Part shown: positions 46,201 through 58,081 of the stretch, in pieces | Layout: every line of letters begins with the position of its first letter | Numbering within the stretch: position 1 is the stretch's first letter | Assembly (NCBI GenBank): GCA_001724265.1 | Contig: MEDY01000024.1 | Location: 1-64,000 of the forward strand | Reading direction: 5' to 3' | Origin: Rhizaria sp. SCN 62-66 | Taxonomy: Eukaryota > Rhizaria, unplaced | DNA: 64,000 bases | Translations under genes and position numbers: made by a program | Notes under the pieces: model-generated | Seen by the model: only the letters and a program-made list of their open reading frames with translations | Databases searched by the model: none | Told to the model about the DNA's origin: nothing

Positions 46201-49200
46201 GTCATGCGTCAGCAGCAGGGCAAGAACGGCAGTGACGGGACCATTGGCGGCAACTTTCATCTCCTGCACCTGAACGTGCATACCCGGTCCCGCGGCCCCG
46301 GCTCCCCGCCACACACCGCGGGGGGCGGCCTGACTTCCCCGCGCTCGGGCAGCGGCACCGGGCTCGCCTCGCCGCACGCGCACACGCACACGCGTAACTC
46401 GCCGGACCTGTCTCCGTACAGCCTGAGCCGCAGCGTGTCGCCCACAGCGGCGGCGGCGCCGATGCCGCTGGTGCTGCGGCGCGCTTCTGCGACTGCCGTG
46501 AGCATCGAGGGCGACGGCGACGCGCTGCTCTCCCCGCACAGCGACGACGTCGACGGCGACCCCGCGCAGAGCCACACGGCGCTGCAGCTCCAGCGCCAGC
46601 GGCTGCGGCGGCAGCAGGAGCAGCTCGAGCGCAGCCGCCGCCAGCCAGTGACGCGCGCCGAGTGGGCGCAGCGGCCCGCGCTCGCCGCTCTTATCGCCCG
46701 GCTCGGACTGGCGCCCGCAGTCGCGCTGGGCAGCGTTGCGCTCGCGCAGTCGCTGCCGCTCACAGTCACCGCGCCTACCAACAGCGCGGTCGCCGCACTC
46801 ACGCCCGCGGCCGCGGCGACCGCGGCCGCGGCGGCGGCGGCGGCGGCGGTCGCGGGCGTGTACAGCCACGGGCACGGACACGGGCGGGGCAGCGACTGGG
46901 ACAGCGACGATGACGACGACGACGACGATGACGATGATGACGTCGCCGCGGCCGTTGGAGCCGATGGCAAGCGCCGCCCCAGCGTCACGTCCTCGACCTT
47001 CGGCAGCGCCTTGGGCGGCAACCGCGGCTCAGTCGCCGGCGGCTTCGGCGTCGGCATTGGCCTCGGTTTCGGCGCCCGCAGGCCCGGGTTCGGCCCCGGC
47101 ACCATGGGTGTCAGCGTCGGCGCAGGCAGGAGCGCGAAGCGCGTGCTTGTCGAGCCCGACTTGCCCGGCCGCTGCATCTGGCTGCCGTCGTCGGTCGGCA
47201 CGTACGACCCTGCGTGCAGTCCGATCATCGCGCTGCCCACAATCGCGCACTCGCACGCGCACGCCCACGCGCAGGCGAACAACAACGGCAACGGGATGAG
47301 CGCGCGTGGGAAGTCTGGCGGTGTGAGCCCTCAAGCGCTGCACGGCACGAGCTTGCAGTCGCAGACAGTCGCGCTGTCGGGCTCGCAGTCGCTGTCGCAG
47401 GGGAAGCTAAGCCGCGTCCTGACCAACAGCAGCAGCAGCGGCATTAACAACGCCAACAGCACCGGCGCTCTGAACAGCAACGACGCGACGGCGACGCAGT
47501 CACGGCTGCCTGCCGCCACAGCGCTTGCAAACAGCAACAGTGTTAGCGACGACGGCAACACTTCGAACGGCGTCAACAGCGCCAGAGACGCCCTGGCCAG
47601 CGGCGGCACTGGCAGCGGGTTCGAGAGCGGCGAGGATGACGGCTCGTTCAGCGCGCTGCCGTCCCCGCGCGGTAGCCCCAGCCCCCGCCTCGCGAGCCCG
47701 AGAAACGGTGCGAGCGGCAGCAACGACGCCAGCAGCCTCAGGGAGGGCGCGTTCAAGGCGCGCCCGCAGCCGCCCGCGTCGTCTGGCTCTTCCCGCGCGC
47801 AGCAGCAGCAGCAACAGCAGCAGGCGCGGGCGCGCGCGCAGGCGCAGGCGCAGGCGGCGGCGCTCGCGCTGGCAGCGCCGACCCCCACTGCTGGGAGCAT
47901 GGGCCCCGGCTCCGCGGCATCCGCGTTCTTCCCTGCGCCCGCGAGCGCCGCCGGCACTGCCCATGGCGCCATCAGCGGCGCTAACGGCGGTGCGAGCGCG
48001 AGCGTGCCAGTGGTGCCCAGCGGCCCCGGCCTCGGCCTGCCCGCGCACTCGTACGCTGCGCTCCCGTCGCTGCCGCAGTCCTCTAACATTAACGCTAACA
48101 GCGGCGGCGGCAGCAGCAGCAGCGGCAGCTTCGCGCTCGCGCCGCACAGTGCGAGGACAGAGGGGTCCAAGTTGGCGCTTACATCGGCGCCCTCGGCCTC
48201 GTCTAAGGGCGCCGGCGGCCAGGGTAAGGGTGTGTTCAAGTGTTTGTCCTCTGCTGCACTCGCGACGGGCGCCGCGCTGGCCGCCGCCACCGCGTCGACT
48301 GCGGACCTGCTCCAGCTCCAGCATCAATCCTCGTCCTCGGCGCTCTCCCACCACGCGGGCGCGGGCGGTCTGGTGAGCAGCAGTAGCAGCTACAGCAAGC
48401 TGGGCGGCGCCGCTGCCTCGGCCTCTGTCGTCGCCGCCACCGCTGCCTCCGCGGCCTTCGCCTCGGCCTCGGCGGCCTCGCTGCCCCCGTCGCCGCTGCT
48501 CTCGGGCCCCGGCGCCGGTCTGCTGCTCTGTGAGGCCTTCGCGGCGCTGTGCGAGACCGTGATCGCGGCGATGCCCGGCGCGCTCGGGCCCGTCGTCACG
48601 CTCCCCAGCCCCGTCGGCGCCGCCTCCACCAAGCCGAGTGCAAGTAACAACAACAACGGAAGCAATCATGCTAGCGCGAGCTCTGGCTTCAACGCTCGTC
48701 CCAGCACTGGCGCGGATTATAGTGACAGCGCGAATGGTTTAGCCTCCGGTCTCGGTGCGCTAGGACTGGGTTTCTCTGTCGCGCTCGACGTCACGCACCA
48801 CCCCGTCGAGGGCGTCTACACCGTCAGGCTGCACCGCGCGCCCTGGGCCGCGCCCACGGTCAACATCCACACAGCCGCAAACACGGCCATCTGCTCCACT
48901 CCGCCCACAGCTCCCGCCGCGGCCACAGGCGCCGTCTCGGGGAGCGCAGTGCACAACACCAGCGCGCTGTGCTTGGTGCCGTCACTACTGTCCTTCGCCC
49001 CGTCGCTGCCTCTGGCGCCGACGCTGCTGCCGCTGCTGCCGCCGCTGACGCTGCTGGCGCTGGCCCGCGACCGCAGTCTGCTGCCCGCCGTGCGCGCGGC
49101 GGCCTGGCGCGCGCTGCCCTCGCAGCTGCGCGTGCGGGAGGCGCTGGCCGCCGCAGCCGCAGTCGCTGCCGTCGCCGCTGCCGACGCGGCCGCCACCGCC

Positions 49201-52200
49201 GTGGCCGCGGGCGCGAGCGCGGCGGCGGGCCGGATAGGCTACGGCGGCCAGGGCCAGGGCCAAGCGGGGATGCGCGGCAGCGACGCCGGCGGAGCTGGCG
49301 GGAACATGATGGTGCAACATAGCAACGCGTCGATGATGGCCGCAAACTACAACGGCAACGCCAGCAGCAGCAGCAGCAGCAGTAGCAGCGCGGGCTCTGG
49401 CTCGAGCGCCGGTCACGGCGGCAGCAGTCTGACTGCGAACGCGGGCGCAAGCGCGGCCGTCGTGCGGGGCATTGTAGCTGCGGTGCCTGCGCTGTCGTTC
49501 GTCACGCCCGCGCTTGCGCAGCTGCCGCCATCAATCGTCGCCGCCGCGCCCGCGCTCGTCGCAGCCTCCGCGGCCGCGGCGGGCGGCACGTACACGGTCG
49601 AGGAAGGGACTTACATCGAGGGTGCGAACGCGCTCGACACGGCTCTGCTGCTCGCACTCGCGACTTCGCCTGCGACGGCAACTGCCAAGAGCAACAATGT
49701 GAGTGCGAACGCGGTTAGTAACGGCGGCGGTGCGCACAATCAGTCGACCCCAGCTCTCATTCCGCCGTTGCTGCAGCAGTCTCAGTCTCCAATCCTGTCT
49801 CATTCCCAGTCACTCGCCCAGTCACTTGCGCACTCTCACTCCCAGTCGCAGACATGGGCCCGCGCGCAGGCGCTTGCCCAGGCCAACACGGCGCTGTTCT
49901 ACTCCGCGTCGCCGCCCACCTCCGCCGCTGCTGCCGCCGCCACCGCGGGCGCCGCGGCGGGGGCCGGAGGGACGCTGCTCACGGCCGCAGACCTGGCCGC
50001 GATCGCGCAGGCTGCCACCGGCAAGCCCGTCAATGCCACGGCGAGCGAGAACAGCGATGACTTTGATCACACTGCGACTGGCGCCAGTGCGAGTGTCGGC
50101 GTGGGCGTGGTTAGCTCCAGCCCGTCGACGGTGGTCGGCGGCCGCGGCGGGCATAGCTACGTCGTCGTCGCGCGGCCGCACTGCCCGCTGTCGCTGCTCA
50201 GCAGCAATAGCCATAGCAACGCCAATCTCAGCAGTAGCGGCCTCCATCACAGTCAGCCGTCAACAGCGTCGGCGGCGGCGGCCACAACGACGTTTGTCGC
50301 GCCCCGCCCAGTGCCCGTCTCCGCGTCGAGCTTCGTGAACAGGAGCAGCAGCAGCAACAACGGCAGCAACGTTACCTCGAGTGCCGCAGGCGTAGGCGCG
50401 AACAACGCGAATGTGAGTGCGAAGCAGCAGATGATGTTGCTGCACGGCCATCGCCGCGCGAGCCTTAACAGCACCAGTAGCAGCGCCGCGGGCAGTATCG
50501 GCGACGACGACGAAGATAGCGACGTCGAGCACTTCCCCCCGAAACCGCAGCCGCAGCAGCAGCCGCTGCAGCCGTCGGGCGACGGTGAACAAGGGCCCGG
50601 CTCCGGCAAGCTGCTCAGCGTGCTGCCCCCCGTTACTGTTGTCGTCGCCGTGAACACCTCGGAGGGCGACGCGGACTCAATGCCTGATAATGGCATTCAC
50701 ACCAGCAGGCGGTCCAACACCGCCAGCAACCACTCTTCTGCGCGGGACAACTCAAGTGCTGCTGTGCGCCCCGCAACTTCGTCTAAGGGGGTCCTTACAA
50801 CGCCGTTCCTCACCGAAGTCGCGGATCCCGACGACAACGATGGCAACACCGGCGCAAACGGGGCTGCGAACACTCGTTACCACAACCATCACGCTCCTGC
50901 CTCTACGGCGGCAGCTGTGTCCGCGCCTGTCGCTGTAGCTGTGCCGGCAAGCTTCAAGCTGACAACGTATCAGGACCCGCAACGCTGCTTGTCGCTGAAC
51001 GACATCGCCAACGTGCAGGTACGCATATTTTATACCTAAAATGCAATCAAAAACGAGCATCACATCATTTATTGCGCTTATTGACACGTATAATTTGAAT
51101 AATTTCTTCGAAGTTCTTTCGATGCCTTTATATTAATACCTCCTCATCTCTCACTTTTGACTCATCCCTTCTTCCTCATTCCGCTCACTTCGAATCTTAG
51201 GCCCAAGCCCGTGTGTATGCCAAACAGCCCCCGCGCTTCGTCTCTATCCTCCGTGCCGCCTTCGCCGGCGACCTCCTCTTGCTCAAGGCCCTGCTCGCCG
51301 CCGAAACCAGTCTCCACATGGCTCTCCACGCCAACAACCCTGGGAATATGGCTAAGTCCTCGAGTGCCGGTGTCTATGGCGTGGACGTGAACGTGCTCGC
51401 GCGCAAGCCCAAGGCCTCGAGCTCGCTGCCCCCCGCCAACCCGCCCGCCCCCGCGATGCCGCCTTCCCTCGCAGCCCTGCAACAACAGCAGCAGTTGGGC
51501 GGTGGCGGCGCGGGCGCGAGCCCGAGAACGCGCGCCGCCGCAGCCGCAGCCGCCGCGATGGCCGCCTACGCCGCCGCCTCGGCCGCCTCGGCCGCGTCCG
51601 TCACCCCCGCGCCCCCGCAGCTCCCCTCAAGCTCTTTGTCGACCGCCGCCTCCGCCGCTGCCCTCAGCCACGTGCACGGCATGAGCGGAGGCAACGCGCA
51701 GCTGCAGCGGTGGGACCCGCGCACGGCGTGCGAGTGGGCCGCGCTCAACGGCTTCCCGCTGACCGCGCTGCTGCTGCGCGCGTACGGAGGGAAAGTAGGA
51801 CCTGTGCCCGCCGCGCTGCTGGCACTCAGGGCGGACAAGTTTGTCGTCGCGGCGCCCGGTGCGGCAGCCGCGGCCGCGGTCGCGGCGGCAGAGCGGCTCG
51901 CACTCGTGCAAGCCCAGGCGCAGGCGCAGGGACAGGACCAAGGGCAGCAAAAGGGCAATCAACACCAACAGCAGCAGCTGCAACAACAGCAAGTGCCCGC
52001 GCTGTTGCCACCGCTGGCCAGGATGCAGATGCCGCCGCAACCGCAACCTCCTAGTGCGCTCATCAGCAGCAGCGCCGCCGGCGCGGGATCGTTCGTCAAC
52101 CTCGCCAACGCGCTGACACACTCCAGCAGCAAGCAAGCGCTCCTGACGACGACCTCAGCAGCAGCGGGCGCGAACAGCTCGAGCGCTAGCGGCAGCGGCA

Positions 52201-52712
52201 GCGGTCGGGGCGCGGGCAACTCCGCGGCCGCGGTCGGCGGCAACAGGGCCGTGGTGCTGGACATCAACGCCGTCGCGGCGCAGCGCGCGCTGCTGCTGCA
52301 GTCGCTGCCGCAACAGCTGCGCCAGCAGCTGGCCGTGAGCAACAGCAACAGCAACAGCAACGGCATCAGCAGCAACAGCTCTGTTGATAGCGCAACAGCG
52401 AACGCGGCAGGCTCCGGCTCCCATGCGGCTGCGTCCGCCGGCAGCGGCGCGGCGGCGCTGAGCAAGGCTCGCCGGCCGCCGCGACTGGCCCCACGCATGC
52501 CCCGCTACGGGCTCAGCGCGGGCTCATTCGGCGCCAGTGCCAGTGTCAGTGCGAGCTCTAGCTCGAGTGCTTCGAGCTCGAGTCCTAATACGAGTACGAG
52601 TGCAAGTGTAAGTGCTACTGCGAACACTGGGGCGGGCTCGAACGCTGGCGCCAACGCAGGAGCTGTTGGCATTGCTGTTGGCGCTGGCGCTCGCACAAAT
52701 AGCAAGAACTAA
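40219..52712 (+). CDS. Giant low-complexity protein with ankyrin-like C-terminus
   Basis: Exon 1 (40219-51018) is an unbroken 10.8 kb frame of 3,600 codons. A 182-base phase-0 intron (GTACGC..CTTAG) leads to exon 2 (51201-52712), for about 4,103 residues. I do not recognise the protein. Most of it is Ala, Gly, Ser, Asn and Gln tracts with Asp/Glu runs (near 45190 and 46905). Ordered islands include LFLGFDGEPIAPGSALEALL (near 41330), LCEAFAALCETVIAAMPGAL (near 48530) and SVALDVTHHPVEGVYTVRLH (near 48780). At the splice, RCLSLNDIANVQ continues into AQARVYAKQPPRFVSILRAA, then AGDLLLLKALLAAETSLHMA and DPRTACEWAALNGFPLTALL, which look like ankyrin repeats split by an insertion. The start ATG 40219 is the first in a GC-rich frame; the exact N-terminus is uncertain. 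Confidence 0.75.
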
Positions 52713-53270
52713 CGTGTCGCTCTCACTAACTCAAATATCGCCTCTAAAAAACTATTTGTATCACAAGATTTGCATCTGTACTTTACCCAGCAGGGATATT
52801 TACTCACTTTCAAACTATTAATCACTCGTTATCACATGTAATACATTAGCACTCCATTCTTTTCTCTCTGAAAACAATAACATACAGCCTGAGCACGGTA
52901 TAACTTAAGGGCTACTGTTACGATTTGACAGCATCATTAGTATCTTTGCAGTTAGTCTCTTTGAATGTATTGTACATGTATCTTATTACTAGTACCTTGT
53001 CAGTTTGATGCGTTTCACATTTTACCGTGCCACCATATGGTCACGAATGTATTTGCGGCGACACAAATTTCGATCGCCTAAACATTTTTCATTGAATCGA
53101 AGTACGAAACCAAACATTCACTTGAAGACAGTTTCAGGAAATAAATGCCAGTCAATTAATAACAGGTTTAATTATGTACTAAAATTACATATACGTATTA
53201 CATTCGAATTTCCATGCGATAGTCGCGCATATACATCGTCAAATCAAGAATCTAGTGTTTTATTCTAAAA
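52713..53270. other. Intergenic between convergent genes
   Basis: AT-rich 3' flanks of the giant protein gene (+) and the MPDU1 gene (-). Small open frames here have AT-rich, non-coding composition. No gene is seen. Confidence 0.5.
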
Positions 53271-54440
53271 TTAGTCAGTCTTCTTGCTGCTCGTCGCCTT
53301 CTTCACAGCCGACCCGGGGGCCGCCTTAACAGATGCAGAAGCCTTACTGCTCTTGCCAGCGGCGGTGGCGGCGGGCTTCTTGCCCCAGTAGAGGAAGATC
53401 TGCGCGAGAACGATGGCGTTGAGGGCGAACGCGAGCAGGAACGAACCCAGGATCACTACGTCGTCCACCTCCTGTTATTACAATACACAAACAAAATGCA
53501 GTCAAAAGCAACAGAATATGAAAGGAAATGAGAGATAGCATTCTTGATTAGAGATAAACCAGTTCAAAACACACATAATTGTTACGTCGTAACAATGAGG
53601 CGTGATATATGCCTCTAAAAGCGCGTTTTAGTGTAATTTAGAAAGGAGGAAAGGATTTGGATGAGGGCGTACCTGGAGGGTGGTGAAAATGCGGGCCGCG
53701 CACCCGCCGGTCTGGAGCACGGTGGTGGCGAGCGAGAGGATGCCGGTGGACTTGGCGGCGAAGTTCTGCGCGATTTGCTGCACGCGAGACGACATGGACG
53801 TGAGGACGGAGACGGCCATGAGCGCGGGCAGCGCGGCGGGGGGCAGCGACAGGAAGATAGCGACGGCGGCGACGGCGGCAGCGACGGTGACGGCCTTGTG
53901 CTTGGCCGAGGTCGCCGCGAAGCGCCAGCAGAGGGCGACGATGATGCAGTTCTGGACCAGGATCACGAGCGCCTCGGCGTAAGTGCTCAGGGGCGTACCC
54001 GTGAGGAGGTTGTAAGTGCTCGTGGCGGCGTAACTAAGCGTCTCAAGGTAGAGCGCGGAGAGGATCATGCCCTCGGCGGACTTGGCGCGGAGGATGTTGA
54101 TGATCTGCGGCAGCTTGAGCAGGAAGGAGCCCGCGATGATGCCGTAGCCGAGGCCCTTGGAGATGGCGAACTTAACACAAGCCGCGTCGAGGCGCAGGTC
54201 GGTGAAAATGGCGGTGTAGCAGGCAGGAGGGAGAATGCCGAGGAACAGCGGGCCAGAGAGGTCAGTGACGCCGACCTTGGCTACAGTCGCGGTCGCGGCG
54301 GCGGCGGCAGCGGCGGCGGGGGCGGCGGCAGCGGCAGAGTCGGCGGCGGCAGTGACGAAGGAGAGGCAGAGGCTGAGGAGGGAGGCGAGGAGAAACAGAG
54401 CCGGCGCGGCGGCCGAGAGAGCCGAGGACAGACGACTCAT
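53271..54440 (-). CDS. MPDU1: MPDU1-type PQ-loop protein
   Basis: Mannose-P-dolichol utilisation defect 1 is an ER membrane protein needed to use dolichol-P-mannose and dolichol-P-glucose in glycosylation. Exon 1 is 54440-53673 and exon 2 is 53471-53271; the 201-base intron has donor GTACGC and acceptor AACAG. About 322 residues. PQ-loop 1 is GSFLLKLPQIINILRAKSAE; the second is QNFAAKSTGILSLATTVLQT. GCAARIFTTLQ joins EVDDVVILGSFLLAF across the splice, as in the family. The C-terminus KKTD fits a dilysine ER-retrieval signal. ATG 54440 is preferred because a signal-like hydrophobic stretch follows. ATG 54530 is in frame but lies before a possible acceptor (CACTGCACAG), so it may be 5' UTR. The gene is divergent from a LicD/fukutin-type gene. 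Confidence 0.92.
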
Positions 54441-54853
54441 GCTCTGTGCAGTGATCAGAACGAGGAGCAAGAGTGATGACAGGCAAGCGAAGACATAGGT
54501 GAGGATTTGAGCGATGCTAAGACACGCCATTAGCGGCGTTGTATGCAAGCTGTGAAGGTTTAAAAAGAGTATAGTGACTAAAACATAACACAGACCCGGT
54601 AATCGTTGCATTTATCGCGAACAACGGTTGTTGCAAACGAACAGAGATTGACGAAGAAGAGCAGCGTCAGCAAGTGGCTCGGCGGATTTCGGCTGGCTCG
54701 CTCCGACGGAGAAGACTAACTCGCTAGAACTGTATCTCGACGAAACGTCCGAGAACCGCGACACAGGTCAACTCCACATTTGTCCTGTTAGTTTCTCGCA
54801 CTAATCCTTTTTTATACTGCGTAGTGTCGTATCTGTGACGTTCTGCACTCCGA
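54441..54853. promoter_or_regulatory. Shared upstream region, MPDU1 and LicD-type gene
   Basis: A 413-base gap lies between the start codons of two divergent glycosylation-related genes. The MPDU1 side may contain a 5' UTR intron. No other feature is seen. Shared regulation is inferred from the arrangement only. Confidence 0.45.
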
Positions 54854-56502
54854 ATGCTCGACAGCTCCTCCGACGCGTCCGACTCCGTCGGCGTCGTCGT
54901 CTCCCCCTCGACTGCGGCCGCCAACGGCTCCCACAGCATGCGCCCCCGCGGCTCCGCGGCCGGCCCGCGCGGCGGCGTCAGCGAGAGCCACCGCGCTGAC
55001 GGCAGTAGCTTCCCCTACGCGAGCAGCAGCAGCGCCGCCGCAGTCCACAGCAACAACCCTGCTGGATGCTCCGTCTTCGGCAGCGGCGGCGGCTGCGGCG
55101 GCGGCGGTGACAGCAGCGCGACCCGCGAGCTCAAGCGCCGCCTTGCCGCGCGCGCCTACGGCAGCGCCAACGGCTCCGCAGCGCACGGCTCGGCCGCGCA
55201 CGGCTCGGCCGCGCAGGACAGCAATCGCAGCACTCGCCTCTGCGGGCGATGGCCCTGGTGGGCCGCCCTCCTCGCCATCGTCGTCTTCTACTTCAAGCTC
55301 CACTTCCCTGACGTGCTCCTCATCCGCCAGGGCTTTTCCTTCCTGCTGCCTGTAACGCCGAACCCGCACGCGCTCATCGTCGACCTGCTGACGTGCTCGG
55401 GCGAGGTCTTCAACAAGCACGGCATTCTGTGGTGGCTCGATGAGGGATCGCTGCTCGGCGCCATCCGCGAAGGTACGCGCTCCGATGTATATCGCGCATA
55501 TCGTCACGTGTTTTATATCTACTCTGCCACCTTATGTACTTGTTTGGTAATTCACATGTGTGTCTATTTTTTCATGATGCGGACTCGATTGATGCTTCCA
55601 AATCCCTCATTTTGTATACTCCAACCTTTGTTGCGTAAATCACACTTGCAGGCGACGTGATTCGTGGTGACAGCGACATCGACATCGGCACCTTCGAGTA
55701 CCAGCAGCATCTCATGCCCGAAGCCATCGCAGAGATCCGTGCCACGTGCGGCTACTACATCGTCACGCGCGACGAGTGCCGCTCGATTCCGGGCTTCTCG
55801 TCCTTTATTCCCAAGCGCATTGTCATGCGCATCCTGCCAGGTAACTTACTAAAACAACGATCTAACCGTCTTTCTATGACATATTGATGCTTTCATATAA
55901 CATTTATTTGTAAATGATTTATATTTCACCTTGTTTTGAGTGGGATTGACGTTTATCTTGCGCTATATAATCCCGATTTTGCTATCTAAACCAATTTTCT
56001 CTCGTTGTCGCTTGTTTGTAACTTAGGCTACTTCGGCCCCAACTGGTTCATCGACGTGCGCGCATACCACGTCGACGCCGACGGCGCCGTGTACGATCCC
56101 TCCTTCGTCACCGACAACGACACGCCGTTCGTCCCGCTCAAGGACATTCTGCCGCTGACTCCGTGCGCCCTGCGCGGCCGCGCGATGCTGTGCCCGCGCG
56201 ACCCCGTGGCAACGATCGTGGACGAGTTCGGCGACAGCTGGCGGACCCCGATCAAGGGGTTCAAGACGTACATGCTGCAGCGCGAGGCCACGTACAAGCT
56301 GCTGGCCAAGTACGCGCAGCAGGGCGACGCGGCCGCGGTCGCGCTTGCGGCGGCATCGGCGACGGCGGCGGGAGCAGCGGCGGGGGCGGCGGCGACTGAG
56401 TCTGCGGCTGCGGCAACTGCGGCGGCGACTGCGGCTGCATCCGTTGCGCCGGAGGAGAAGAAGGCTGCTGTGGCGGCGGCGGCTAATGGTGGGGACAAGT
56501 GA
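54854..56502 (+). CDS. LicD/fukutin-family transferase, type II membrane
   Basis: LicD/fukutin-family proteins transfer phospho-sugar alcohols or phosphocholine to glycans. Three exons, 54854-55472, 55652-55840 and 56027-56502, with two phase-1 introns (donors GTACGC and GTAACT), give about 427 residues. A cytosolic Ser/Ala/Gly-rich N-terminus is followed by a transmembrane segment at about residue 132 (WPWWAALLAIVVFYFKLHF). The luminal domain has the family motif WWLDEGSLLGAIREG joined by splicing to DVIRGDSDIDIG, including the Asp-x-Asp pair of the nucleotidyltransferase-like active site. YFGPNWFIDVRAY and a FGDSWRTPIKGFKT segment follow. The tail is Ala-rich and probably not catalytic. Fukutin, FKRP or a fungal-type LicD protein cannot be told apart here. 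Golgi or ER location is inferred from topology. Confidence 0.9.
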
Positions 56503-57047
56503 GTGAGGGACTGTAATCAACGCCTGTGAGCAATGACTGCGAGTCTCAGCGCACAATAATGTGAAACAGCAAGGTCTTTGTTAGGGCTTTGTTTGTGATA
56601 TCTAAGGTATATAGTGGGCTGATATGGGGTTATTTATGTTAAAATTGATGTTAGTATATCAAAATACACACGAATGTGTGAAGTTTAAAGTTGAGTCAAT
56701 TTATTTTCCACGAGATATGCGTACGTTTCAGTGAAATACAGAGGCGTGACCGTTTGGCGCGGTCGGTGGCGGAAGAGAGGGGGGTCTGACGATTGGTTTT
56801 GAACACTCGGAACTTCTCGCTCAATAGATCGTCAATAGAATATATAACTCACACTCCGGATTTAAACACGCGATTTAACTTATTTCTTTTAAACGTAGAC
56901 CTTGCAACAAACTCTGTCGTGAGATCTACTTTGCAGAGTAGGCCCTCAGAAACACTCGCGATCGCGCGGGACCACGGTCAGCAACCCACTTTGATCCCCT
57001 ACACAGCTAGCCGAAAACTTCGTGATTGCGAGTGATACAGCGGCACG
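56503..57047. other. Intergenic, upstream of the Topo VI-B-like gene
   Basis: AT-rich DNA between tandem plus-strand genes. A TATA-like GAATATATAACT lies at about 56848. An in-frame TGA lies 15 bases before ATG 57048, so an upstream coding exon would have to be spliced in; CACAG/ATACAG-like acceptors exist but I see no conserved upstream exon. Confidence 0.45.
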
Positions 57048-58047
57048 ATGGCCTCTACTGCCGTCCCCGGTGGACTGGTTGCTCTGCGCGCGCTTGTGTC
57101 AGTGTTTCTGGACATTCTCGACGCACGCCACATCCCCCCCACTCTCAACATCACCATCACTGGCCATCCCGGAGGCAACAGCAGCAGCGGCAGTGGCGGC
57201 GCAGGCGTGAACCCGAGCATTGTGGACGCGATGGCGCGGGCCGGCAAGAGGCCGGCTGCACTGCCAACACCGGACAACAGTATTCATACCAGCAGCAGCA
57301 CCACCACCAGCAGCAGCAGCAGTGCAAGTGGAAGCGCAAGTGTCTTGGCGGCGAAGCGTGCAAAGCCTGCAAATATCAGTGCAGCCACAGCAGACTCCGA
57401 CTCGGACTCGGTCTCTCTCTTACACAGCAGCAGCAACAACAACAACAACAACAACAGCGCTGGCGGTGGTTCTCAACATAAGTCTGCTGCGGGCGGAGTG
57501 ACTGTGGGCGGAGTGGCTGTGAGCGTCCTCATCCCCGGGTACGCGCTGAGTGAGACAGAGGCCGCGTTTCTCGCCAACCCCGTCGCCATTGCGGCCAACT
57601 ACACGAGTAGCAGCAGCAACAACAGCGGCAGCAACATTGACAACGCAAGTTCTAGCGCTGGCGGCAACGGCCGAGGCTCTGGCACTGGATTCGCTCTGCC
57701 GCAGTCGCGGTCTGACGGCGTCATGCGCACGCCGACGCACACCAACATTAACATCAACAACAGCGGCAGTAGCAACAACAACAACACTGCTGCGGGCACT
57801 GGAGGTCAAGGGAACAGGCAGATCGCGCTTGCGCAATCGCCGGGCAACTCAAACTGCAGCAGCGCGAATACCACCAGCTCCAACAGCGGCAGCAACAAGA
57901 GTAGTGGTAAGGGCGCAGTTGCTGCTGGTGTTGTAAGTGGCGGCGGATGCGGCTTAGCTTTGGTGCCGAACCCGTGGTACTTGCATCAGAGCCGCTACTT
58001 GTCCCCCTTACACGTGGCTGCCGCCATCGCCACTCTTGCGCAATCAA

Positions 58048-58081
<34 letters not shown>

